In this document: in pieces, positions 54,093 to 62,714 of the stretch
Layout: each line of letters begins with the position of its first letter
Numbering within the stretch: the first letter of the stretch is position 1
Source of the DNA: G963663735 sp963663735
GTDB lineage: Bacteria; Acidobacteriota; UBA6911; RPQK01; JAPXNP01
NCBI GenBank assembly: GCA_963663735.2
Contig: CAXXHN010000001.1
Span: 1,550,001 to 1,614,000 of the forward strand
Direction of reading: 5' to 3'
Length of the DNA stretch: 64,000 bases
The notes under the pieces: model-generated
What the model saw: the letters and a program-made list of their open reading frames with translations, nothing else
What the model was told of the DNA's origin: nothing
The model's database searches: none
Made by a program: the position numbers and the translations under genes

Positions 54093-55115
54093 GAAATGAG
54101 GCCGCATCAATATATCGAAAGGAAAACGGGGAATGTCTGCACTGAAGATTTATATGGTGACAGGATTATTAATCATATTTATTCCACTGTTCGGGAGAGT
54201 GCCCCGATTCTTTTTCGCGCCCTGACATCAAGGAGAATGTCCGATTTTCTGAGTTACCTGAATTATGATTCCCAGATTTGCGCCAGGCTGACAGGAGCTA
54301 CTGATTTCATGAACAGAACGGGTATTGACCTTTCGGAATGTGTGGAGGATTGGGGTTCCTTTCAAACCCTGCGTGATGTTTTTGAGCGAAAAATCAGATA
54401 CTGGGAAACCAGGCCCATGCCTGATGATAATTCTTCCATTGTTTCCCCTGCTGACGCAAAGTTAATTGTTGGGTCCTTTATGGAGGCCTCCCAACTTTTC
54501 ATCAAAAATAAGTTCTTTTCTCTTTTGGAACTTCTTGGGGGACGATTCCACTGGTCCAGGTCATTCGAAGATGGTGATTTCGCAATCTTCCGTCTTACGC
54601 CGGAAAAGTACCACTACAACCATCTTCCGGTTTCCGGCATTGTCGTTGATCATTATGAGATTGAGGGATCTTATCACTCCTGCAATCCTGGCGCGGTTAT
54701 CACTGTAGCCCAGCCTAATTCAAAGAATAAACGGATTGTCACTATCATGGACACTGATATTGATGGAGGGACCCTGGTTGGACTTGTGGCAATGGTGGAA
54801 GTGGTTGCCTTGATGATCGGTGATATTGTGCAGTGTTACAGTGAATCATATTATGAAGAGCCCCGCGAAATCAGGAAGGGCATGTTTCTGGCGAAAGGGC
54901 AGCCCAAGAGCCTCTACCGTCCGGGAAGCTCGACGGATATTCTCATTTTCCAAAAGGATCGAATTAAATTTTCTGACGATATCATTACTAACCTGAATCA
55001 TCCCCGTGCCATCAGCCGCTGCTCTCTAGGGCTGGGGAGAGCAGTGGTGGAAACTGAAGTCAGTATTCGGGAGGAGATTGGACAGGGTTGCGTTAATAAT
55101 AATCTGGCAGGATGA
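54093..55115 (+). CDS. Phosphatidylserine-decarboxylase-like enzyme
   Basis: The product has about 340 aa; ATGs at 54090 and 54096 give near-equal starts. Family marks: IVSPADAKLIVG (the SPxDG region, Gly to Ala), FRLTPEKYHYNHLPVSG (the catalytic His region YHRxHxPV) and RPGSSTDILIF in place of (F)GGST or LGST. A Gly-Ser pair for self-cleavage to the pyruvoyl group is still there, so it may be active. PSD converts phosphatidylserine to phosphatidylethanolamine, or decarboxylates a related amino-acid ester lipid. It has no leading membrane helix, as usual. It overlaps the Lgt-like gene by 4 bp. Confidence 0.85.
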   Translation, partial: EMRPHQYIERKTGNVCTEDLYGDRIINHIYSTVRESAPILFRALTSRRMSDFLSYLNYDSQICARLTGATDFMNRTGIDLSECVEDWGSFQTLRDVFERKIRYWETRPMPDDNSSIVSPADAKLIVGSFMEASQLFIKNKFFSLLELLGGRFHWSRSFEDGDFAIFRLTPEKYHYNHLPVSGIVVDHYEIEGSYHSCNPGAVITVAQPNSKNKRIVTIMDTDIDGGTLVGLVAMVEVVALMIGDIVQCYSESYYEEPREIRKGMFLAKGQPKSLYRPGSSTDILIFQKDRIKFSDDIITNLNHPRAISRCSLGLGRAVVETEVSIREEIGQGCVNNNLAG

Positions 55116-56170
55116 GTATGGCTAATCTATTATTTGTTTCAGGTATCCTGGTATTTTATATCATAATTTTTTTCTTTGGATTCAGGTATTTACCTAAAGA
55201 GAGCTGGCAGATTATTGCTTGTGTCCCTCTTCACAAGGAAAAGTCTGGAGTATGGCATGGATTGAACCTGACCTACTATGGATTCTTTAATGCGCTGGCC
55301 TATGCTGTAGGTTTGCTGTTGGTTATTATCTTGCTTGGTTCTGCCGGAGTCCCTTTTGTGGGGGTACTTTTCCTGCTGGGAATTGTCCTGGGATTTTGTG
55401 TGCCGGCGGCTTCAATAACTGCCAGGATCGTCGAGGGGAAAAAGTATATTTTTTCTGTTGGCGGAGCCTCTTTTGTGGGGATACTCCTGGCGCACTGGGC
55501 TGTTGTTTTTACTGACTGGTTCTTTGGGCAATTAATGGAATTTTCACTTCCGCTTTATCCGGCTCTTGCAGCCTTTTCCATAGCCTATGCCGTGGGGGAG
55601 GGTACGGGACGACTGGCCTGTATCAGCTATGGATGTTGTTATGGGAAGCCCCTGGCCCAAAGTGGATTTTTACTGAACCGGTTATTTAGCCGGCACTATT
55701 TTGTTTTCACCGGCAAAACCAAAAAGATCGCCTACGCTTCTAAAATGGATGGAGTAAAAGTGATTCCGATCCAGGCGGTTACCTCGGTAATCTTTATCCT
55801 GGCAGCATTAACGGGAATTGTCCTGTACTTGTGGGAATATTATTTACAGGCCTTTCTTATACCCCTGTTCGTCACCCAGTCATGGAGGTTCCTGTCTGAA
55901 TTTCTTCGAGCTGATTACAGGGGGAGTCATGCAATTTCTCCCTACCAGATTATGTCAGGGATCTCTTTGATTTATGCTTCTACCCTTACTCTTTATTTTT
56001 CTCCAGTGGAGACGGTTACAGTCGATATTATCAGGGGAATCTCGGCGCTATGGAATCCTGCTGTTATCCTCACTCTTGAGGCCGTCGTTCTCATCATTTT
56101 TTTGCATACGGGACGAAGCGGAATTACATTTTCTTCATTGGAGTTTCATGTTGATGATGAGCGAATCTAA
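55112..56170 (+). CDS. Lgt-superfamily membrane transferase (divergent)
   Basis: The product has 352 aa with about eight helices and starts by ATGA overlap with the PSD-like gene. The Lgt signature G-R-L-G-N-F-I-N-G-E-L-W-G reads GRLACISYGCCYG here (about 172-184): Arg143 and Gly154 of E. coli Lgt are kept, while Asn146 and Glu151 are both Cys. The HGG motif of true Lgt is not seen. True Lgt moves diacylglycerol from phosphatidylglycerol to a prolipoprotein Cys. This protein probably transfers a lipid moiety to something else, perhaps a product made by the 808-aa protein (inference). Confidence 0.8.
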   Translation: MSMANLLFVSGILVFYIIIFFFGFRYLPKESWQIIACVPLHKEKSGVWHGLNLTYYGFFNALAYAVGLLLVIILLGSAGVPFVGVLFLLGIVLGFCVPAASITARIVEGKKYIFSVGGASFVGILLAHWAVVFTDWFFGQLMEFSLPLYPALAAFSIAYAVGEGTGRLACISYGCCYGKPLAQSGFLLNRLFSRHYFVFTGKTKKIAYASKMDGVKVIPIQAVTSVIFILAALTGIVLYLWEYYLQAFLIPLFVTQSWRFLSEFLRADYRGSHAISPYQIMSGISLIYASTLTLYFSPVETVTVDIIRGISALWNPAVILTLEAVVLIIFLHTGRSGITFSSLEFHVDDERI

Positions 56171-56207
56171 ACAAGCAGGAGAAAGTGACAACAGTCGGAT
56201 GTAATCA

Positions 56208-58427
56208 TCAAAAAAACCTGCCGTAGGCAAAATAGAATTTGCCGTGGCCGTTTTCATTGAGACTGACTCCAAAGAAAACCGGGCCAAATGCAGTTTCGAT
56301 GATGGCTCCGCCTGAAAGGCTCTGTAGGTAATGTGCCGTATCCAATTCTTCAAATGAACTGCCTGCTTCGTACCAGGCACCGAGGTAGGCTTTGCCTCCC
56401 AGGAATAAAGGGAAAAAACTGGGATTATGCAGGATGCCGAATCCACCCAGCAGGTAATTATCCGCCCTGAATTCTTCATATTCGTACCCACCCAGGCGCA
56501 GCCGGCCGCCGAGAGTGAATTTTTGGATTTCTGACGAGTCGTTTCCAAAGGTTGCCCCGGCTCCCCCGAACCCGACGACGATGTCGCGTGGACTGACAGC
56601 ATGAAAAATGTTTATCCTCGTTTCGGCCTGGGTAAAATTTCCTTTGGCTCCGGGGCTGTCAAAAAAATAATTGAGGGTGCTTTTTGTGAAGATTCCCCCC
56701 GTAGGAACCTGGGCTCGGTTGAGTCCGTTGTAGGTCCAGCTCATCCCTGCCTTGCTGAATTTCCCCCCCAGGTCTCCATAAAGAGGATCACCAATTTTTC
56801 TTGAGAAATCTTGGTGCCCGATAGCATATCCCGCTCTTAATTCATTACGGGAATCTGGGCTGTAGCCAAGGTCAATACCTCCCCGGATCGTTTGCCCGAT
56901 GTACTCTGCCAGATTTGTACCTTCGTTGAATAAATTGATTCTGCGGCGTTCGTAAGACGCCTGGGGAGAAATGAAAAATCTGGTTTTTCCAAACGGGCGA
57001 AAATACTCGGTTGCCAGTTCCGGATTGGAACCAAGCTGCAAGTCGTTTCGCCATTCAACTCCGTAGCTGCCGACATCAAAGAGGGTCAGGCGGGCCAGGA
57101 AATCGAAGTTTACTTTATCTGTCTTGATGCTATTGACATCCAGCCCTAGTTCAAGCCTGCTAAGTTTTGTGGGGCCTGTGGATATTTGATTGTCGCGGAT
57201 AAGCAAACCAGTCTGGCCGTCTTTCTGGATTAAGCCGTAATCCAGCGATTCGAAACGTCCGGTCCCTTTTAAATCCAGAAGATCTTTGGCCAAAGAATCC
57301 AGCCTGTTCTGGTCAAGAGGCTGATCGGTATACTTGTCACCCAGCTTTTCCAGGATAGTCCTGGTTGCATCTGCATCGGTTTCCGCGACAGTTACGAATT
57401 CTGGAACCGGTGGGGCGCCGTGGATTTCGCGCTCGCGTCGTTTAGCCAGGTGCTCCTGCCATTCTTGTTCGTCAAGAGACAAGCCGCTTAACAGAATAGC
57501 TTTTTCCTGTGCTCCCTGGTACCCGAGTTCAATGATTTGACGACTGTCAGGAAAGTCTCCCATTGAATATTTTTTCAGGTCTGGAGCTATTATGAAATCT
57601 GCTTCCCGCAAACTTCTGCGGGAATTGTCAAAAGTAACTATATTAATTGTCTGGGCCAGGACCCCGGGAAGACTTTTCAGAGCTTCCTTATCCTGGAGTT
57701 CGGTTTCGATGTTGACGACGATCAGGATATCAGCGCCCATCGATTTAACAACATCAGTCGGAATATTGTTGACAAGGCCTCCGTCGGCGAGGATTTTTCC
57801 ATCTACCTCAACGGGTGAGAAGACCCCGGGTATTGACATTGTGGCAAGCAGTGATCGGGAGAGGGAGCCGCTTTTCAGGGTTACCGGAGTTCCGTTGACC
57901 ATATCGGTGCCAACTGCCCGGAAAGGGATGGGCAAATCATCAAAATTGGTTACTGAGGCATACAAAATTGTCTCGCGGTCAAGCAGCAATCCGATTTCCT
58001 GTCCCGAATTGAGGGCGTTGGGAAGTCTGAGATCATTGATTTTTCCCCTGAGGGAAACAGGGGCAGGAATGTTGAGCCGATCCTCTTTCCGGCGAAAGGA
58101 GAGGTTTTCGAATGATACTGAAGGCTGAAAGAGCCTGTCCCAGTCGAGGGAATTGACAAACTGTTCTATCTCAGCGGGTGTTCTTCCCATAGTATACATC
58201 CCGCCGATCAGTGCACCCATACTGGCGCCGCCAATGTAGTCAACCGGAATCCGGTTCTCCTCCAATACCTTTAAAACGCCGATATGGGCGAATCCTCGAG
58301 CTCCGCCTCCGCTCAAAACCAGTCCAACTTTGGGGCGTTTCTTGGGAGTGACATTCTCTCCGAAAGAAAATCCGAAAAAAGGAAGCATCACCAAGATTAG
58401 CAGGATTTTTACTATTCGATTCATCAT
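56208..58427 (-). CDS. Patatin-like phospholipase with POTRA and outer-membrane barrel (PlpD type)
   Basis: The product has 739 aa; a GTG at 58433 adds two residues. A signal peptide precedes the patatin domain (about 30-310): oxyanion motif GGGARGFAHIG, nucleophile GGASMGAL (Ser about 63) and the Asp of DGGLVNNIP. A POTRA-type unit (about 355-410) leads to a 16-strand-like barrel ending YFAYGRFF, terminal Phe. This is the type Vd autotransporter layout, in which the lipase passes through its own barrel and acts at the cell surface or in the periplasm on phospholipids. It is convergent with the Lgt-like gene, 37 bp away. Confidence 0.93.
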   Translation of the reverse strand: MMNRIVKILLILVMLPFFGFSFGENVTPKKRPKVGLVLSGGGARGFAHIGVLKVLEENRIPVDYIGGASMGALIGGMYTMGRTPAEIEQFVNSLDWDRLFQPSVSFENLSFRRKEDRLNIPAPVSLRGKINDLRLPNALNSGQEIGLLLDRETILYASVTNFDDLPIPFRAVGTDMVNGTPVTLKSGSLSRSLLATMSIPGVFSPVEVDGKILADGGLVNNIPTDVVKSMGADILIVVNIETELQDKEALKSLPGVLAQTINIVTFDNSRRSLREADFIIAPDLKKYSMGDFPDSRQIIELGYQGAQEKAILLSGLSLDEQEWQEHLAKRREREIHGAPPVPEFVTVAETDADATRTILEKLGDKYTDQPLDQNRLDSLAKDLLDLKGTGRFESLDYGLIQKDGQTGLLIRDNQISTGPTKLSRLELGLDVNSIKTDKVNFDFLARLTLFDVGSYGVEWRNDLQLGSNPELATEYFRPFGKTRFFISPQASYERRRINLFNEGTNLAEYIGQTIRGGIDLGYSPDSRNELRAGYAIGHQDFSRKIGDPLYGDLGGKFSKAGMSWTYNGLNRAQVPTGGIFTKSTLNYFFDSPGAKGNFTQAETRINIFHAVSPRDIVVGFGGAGATFGNDSSEIQKFTLGGRLRLGGYEYEEFRADNYLLGGFGILHNPSFFPLFLGGKAYLGAWYEAGSSFEELDTAHYLQSLSGGAIIETAFGPVFFGVSLNENGHGKFYFAYGRFF

Positions 58428-58741
58428 AGTCACATCTGACGCCGATTTAGGATATGAAAGTATTTAATTGTAGCAGATTACATGCGATTCCATTACTAAA
58501 CTGAACTGACTGGATTCTGAAGGGAAAACTGGTTGAAAACAAGAGAGGCGGACAGGAGATGGAGCAGGATCTAATAATATTTTGGATATTCAGGCAAAGC
58601 ATGACCGGATTAACCTGTTTGACAAACTAAATGCAATATCTGCTATGACATGGACAGGTTCTATTATATTCTTAATAGTGGGAAAAAATAGAGGCCGATT
58701 CCTAGCGTTTTGGGTGGATAGGATCTGAAAAAGGGGCGCTC
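58428..58741. other. Divergent promoter region
   Basis: About 310 bp between the patatin gene and the hybrid kinase. AT-rich sequence with TTGACA (58619-58624) and TATATT (58663-58668) suggests promoters, but spacing between the boxes does not fit a single consensus promoter. No hairpin or repeat seen. Confidence 0.35.
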
Positions 58742-61700
58742 ATGCATCATGATTCAAAAATAGGTGCGCAGAAGAACTGGAATAGGATTATGGAATTAAC
58801 CGCCTGCCTTGCAGCCTTATTTGCGGCTGCCCTGGGTCTGGCAATTCTCTTGGAATGGATTTTCAAGCTGCCGATTCTGTCCACTTTAGGGACAGACCAG
58901 GTTCCAATGTCCCCGAGTAGTGCCATACTGTTTCTTCTTTTCGGATTATTGGTGTTTGCCAGGGCAAAGCACATAAAGGGGAGCATTGCATGGAATATGA
59001 GCAGGACCCTGACTCTTACCGGTCTCCTAATCGCATTTGCTCTTTTTATTGCCGGATTTATCGGAATTCAGGCAAAACTGGAACAGCCAGGGATTAACAT
59101 ATCCGAAGCAGTAGTCAGGTTTCCAGCAGAACAGATGTCTCCGTTGACCGCACTCTGTTTTCTTGTGGCAGGTATATCTCTTTTGCTCATGCTGTACTCG
59201 AACGGAAATCCTGATTATCGTGCCAAGATTTCGTTCCTTTGCTCTTTTCTGCTTCTCATAGTGAGCATCATACTTATTACTTTTTATCTGCTGGGCGCCT
59301 CCCTTCTCTACCGGAGCGGGATCATCCCCCCTGCGCTGACAACCTCTATCGCTTTTTTAATGCTGGCAACAGGTCTTTTTATTCCTGCTGCCAGGTGGAT
59401 TAGCCTTAGCCCTGAGGACTCCCCTCATGAACACTTTGGGAGATGGGGAGCCCTGGTCCTTTTATCAGTTTTTTCGGCAATGATTATCGTAACCTTGGCA
59501 TATTTTTATTTTAATCATTATGAAGTGAGGTTCCGGGCTGAGGTAGGCAAAGACCTGTCTGCAATTGCCGAGTTAAAGAGCCATGAACTGGTCCGCTGGA
59601 GGGAGGAACGCCTTGGTGATGCGAGTGTTTTTTATCAGAATGAAAGTTTCAGTAAGCTGGTGAATCAGTACCTGGCTGATCCAGATGAGCCTTCTTTGCG
59701 GAAAGAGCTGGGCGTATGGCTTGGCCATCTCCGGAAGGCCTATCAGTATGACAGGGTATCCATTCTTGACACCTCCGGCAGAGAAAGGCTTTCTTATCCG
59801 GCAGAATCGGAACAGGTTCAGCCTCACGAAAGCCAGGAACTTGAAGCAGTCCTGAAAGCCGGGGTTATTCAATTTCTGGATTTCCACCTGCATACCACTA
59901 ATGGCAAGCCCTATCTGGGGGTAATAGTCCCTATACAAGGCTCCGGGCGGCAGGGTGAATGGACCGGCGGATTACTGATGCGGATAGATCCGGAGTTATA
60001 TCTTTATCCAATGCTCATGAACTGGCCGACTCCCAGCGAAACCGGGGAAACCCTGCTTGTGCGCAGGGAGGGTGAGGAAGTTATGTTCCTTAATCCTCTT
60101 CTGTTTAATGAATCAGCGGCTTTGCGCTTCAGGATCCCGCTGAGCAGGGTGGATCTGCCTGCGGCACAGGCAATTCTTGGGCATGAAGGGATCGTCGAGG
60201 GGAATGATTACCGGGGTATCCCTGCCCTGGCTGCCATTCGGGCAGTGCCGGATTCTCCCTGGTTCCTGGTGGCCAGAATGGACCTTAATGAGGTTTATGG
60301 TCCCCTGCGTGAACGGATGTGGTGGACGGTGATGCTGGTCAGTATCTTGTTCGTACTATTAGCTGCGATTATGAGTGTTGTGTGGCAACGGAATATCAAA
60401 GCCCACTATCGTAAGCTTCACCAGGCGGAGTCCATTTACGGGACAACCCTGAAAAGCATCGGTGATGGCGTGATCGTGACTGATTCCGAGGGAAGGGTGG
60501 AACTGCTAAATCAGGTCGCCGAGGAATTAACTGGCTGGAAAATTGACCAGGCTGCCCGGAAATCTTTTGATGAAGTGTTCTCGATTATCAATGAAAATTC
60601 ACGGGAACCGGTAATTAATCCTGTGAAGAAGGTATTAAAAAAAGGAACTATAGTAGGTCTATCCAATCATACCCTGCTTATTTCGCGGGATGGAAGGGAA
60701 ATTCCGATTTCAGACACCGGAGCTCCGATTCGGGACCAGGAAGGTAACATAACCGGTGTTGTACTTGTGTTTAGTGATAAGACCCGGGAGAGGGAGGCCG
60801 AAAAACAGCTTAAGGAGCGTGAGGCTAAATACCGGGGATTGTTTAACAGTATCCGGGATGCCATCCTTGTGACTGATATGAACTGGAAGATTGTGGACTG
60901 CAATCCCGCATTTACTGAAATGTTTGAGTGTGGGCTGCAGGATATTGTTGGAGAACAGCCTGAGATTATTTGTGAAAACCTAGAGGAATTCAGGAGTGTG
61001 GGTGAGCAAATTCGAACCAGTTTCGAAGGTGAAGAGTTTTTATTCACCATCAATTACAAAACCTTAACCGGCCGAATTTTCCCTGGTGAGACCAAAATTT
61101 TCAAGCTTTTACGCTCTGGTGGAGAGGCGATCGGCCTGATCGGCATAATCCACGACATTTCCGATAGAAGGATACAGCAGAAAAAACAGGAATTGCTTCA
61201 GGCTCAACTGTCCCAGGCACAGAAAATGGAATCCGTAGGAAAGCTGGCCGGGGGAGTTGCCCATGATTTTAATAATATGTTGAGCGTTATTATTGGGAAC
61301 GTGGAGCTGGTCATGGATAGAATTGACGATTCAGATCCGCTGTGTTCCGACCTGGAAGGAATTCGCCAGGCTGCGGTCCGTTCCGCGGACCTGACCCGGC
61401 AACTGCTGGCTTTTGCCCGAAAGCAGACCATTTCCCCCAGGATGCTTGATTTTAACGAAGTCCTGCAGGGAATGCTGAACATGCTGCAACGCCTGATCGG
61501 AGAAGATATTGAAATCAACTGGAATCCGGGAGAAGATCTCTGGCCAGTGAAAATGGATCCGGCCCAACTGGACCAGATCCTGGCTAATCTTTGCGTTAAT
61601 GCCAGGGATGCCATATCGGGAGTGGGTAAACTCACGATTGAAACCCAAAACGTCGAGGTAGATAGCGACTATTGTGATAATCACCAGGATTTCATACCCG

Positions 61701-62344
61701 GAGAGTTTGTAACCCTTAGTGTCAGCGATAATGGCAGCGGGATGGTACCTGAGATTATGCAGCACCTTTTCGAACCGTTTTTTACTACCAAGGATATTGG
61801 GGTAGGTACTGGTTTGGGCCTGGCTATGGTGTACGGGATAGTAAAGCAGAATGACGGCTTCATTAATGTGTATAGCGAACCGGGACATGGTACCACATTC
61901 AGGATATATTTGCCCCGCTACAGCGGGCCTGAGTACAGCAGTGTTGCAAAAGAGTCCGCAGAAATTAGTTTGGGGGGCGCTGAAACAGTGCTGATCGTGG
62001 AGGATGAGGGGACTCTGCTGAAAATGGGCAGGATGATGCTGGAAAAACTCGGCTACACCGTCCTCACAGCAGGGACTCCAGGTGAGGCCCTGCGGCTGGT
62101 CCGAGAATCTGATGGAAAAATTGATCTATTAATCACGGATGTAGTGATGCCGGAAATGAACGGTCTGGAGCTGTCCCGGCAGATAACCATTATCAGGCCT
62201 GACGTCAAGACACTTTTCATGTCCGGCTATACCGCAAATGTAATCGCCCATCACGGTGTCCTGGATGAAGGTGTTCATTTTCTGGAGAAGCCTTTTTCCT
62301 TGAGGACTCTAAGCATTTGTGTGCGCAATGCGCTTGATGCATAA
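58742..62344 (+). CDS. Large membrane hybrid histidine kinase with dCACHE-like sensor
   Basis: The product has 1200 aa with AAAGGGGC upstream. Residues 15-230 hold about six helices of an unusual N-terminal membrane block (ILSTLGTDQVPMSPSSAILFLLFGLLVFA), followed by an extracellular sensor with LKSHELVRWREERLGDASVFY (about 280-540) and a last helix. Then PAS (about 560-690), PAS (about 695-810), HisKA with AGGVAHDFNNML (His about 840), HATPase (NLCVNARDA, DNGSGMV, GTGLGLA) and a receiver (about 1083-1195, Asp in LLITDVVMPE near 1133, Lys in LEKPFS). It likely senses an extracellular solute. No partner regulator is adjacent. Confidence 0.92.
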   Translation: MHHDSKIGAQKNWNRIMELTACLAALFAAALGLAILLEWIFKLPILSTLGTDQVPMSPSSAILFLLFGLLVFARAKHIKGSIAWNMSRTLTLTGLLIAFALFIAGFIGIQAKLEQPGINISEAVVRFPAEQMSPLTALCFLVAGISLLLMLYSNGNPDYRAKISFLCSFLLLIVSIILITFYLLGASLLYRSGIIPPALTTSIAFLMLATGLFIPAARWISLSPEDSPHEHFGRWGALVLLSVFSAMIIVTLAYFYFNHYEVRFRAEVGKDLSAIAELKSHELVRWREERLGDASVFYQNESFSKLVNQYLADPDEPSLRKELGVWLGHLRKAYQYDRVSILDTSGRERLSYPAESEQVQPHESQELEAVLKAGVIQFLDFHLHTTNGKPYLGVIVPIQGSGRQGEWTGGLLMRIDPELYLYPMLMNWPTPSETGETLLVRREGEEVMFLNPLLFNESAALRFRIPLSRVDLPAAQAILGHEGIVEGNDYRGIPALAAIRAVPDSPWFLVARMDLNEVYGPLRERMWWTVMLVSILFVLLAAIMSVVWQRNIKAHYRKLHQAESIYGTTLKSIGDGVIVTDSEGRVELLNQVAEELTGWKIDQAARKSFDEVFSIINENSREPVINPVKKVLKKGTIVGLSNHTLLISRDGREIPISDTGAPIRDQEGNITGVVLVFSDKTREREAEKQLKEREAKYRGLFNSIRDAILVTDMNWKIVDCNPAFTEMFECGLQDIVGEQPEIICENLEEFRSVGEQIRTSFEGEEFLFTINYKTLTGRIFPGETKIFKLLRSGGEAIGLIGIIHDISDRRIQQKKQELLQAQLSQAQKMESVGKLAGGVAHDFNNMLSVIIGNVELVMDRIDDSDPLCSDLEGIRQAAVRSADLTRQLLAFARKQTISPRMLDFNEVLQGMLNMLQRLIGEDIEINWNPGEDLWPVKMDPAQLDQILANLCVNARDAISGVGKLTIETQNVEVDSDYCDNHQDFIPGEFVTLSVSDNGSGMVPEIMQHLFEPFFTTKDIGVGTGLGLAMVYGIVKQNDGFINVYSEPGHGTTFRIYLPRYSGPEYSSVAKESAEISLGGAETVLIVEDEGTLLKMGRMMLEKLGYTVLTAGTPGEALRLVRESDGKIDLLITDVVMPEMNGLELSRQITIIRPDVKTLFMSGYTANVIAHHGVLDEGVHFLEKPFSLRTLSICVRNALDA

Positions 62345-62714
62345 ATTCTGGTTAAAGCCGAGCAGTACTCAACCTTTTTCTGCAGTGTATGCCGGGTGAG
62401 AAAGGGGGAATAAATGTAATCATCATATTGATGATGCAGATAACCGTTTTTGAAATCTCAGGGGTCACTGAAATGAGAAAACATAACCGTTATCGACTTT
62501 ACTCATAGGTAGCTTGAGACCTGGCATCATATCAGTACAAAACATCGCACTTGCCTCTTCCAATCTGCTTTACCATCAGAGGTTAACATTTGTTTCTCTC
62601 TCAAAATAAATAGAAACAAAATGTTCATACCGGCCATATAATCAGGTCACGACAGCTATTGCCGGTTCCCTGTCGGGAAATAATAAAGTTGCTGGCGAAA
62701 GGAATTAAACAAAA
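62345..62714. other. Intergenic region with a 41-bp inverted repeat
   Basis: About 370 bp without a gene. At 62585-62625, AACATTTGTTTCT and AGAAACAAAATGTT form an imperfect dyad (one extra base in the right arm) around a 14-base AT-rich spacer. It lies 90 bp before the OmpA-like gene and could be an operator or a leader hairpin. Confidence 0.5.
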
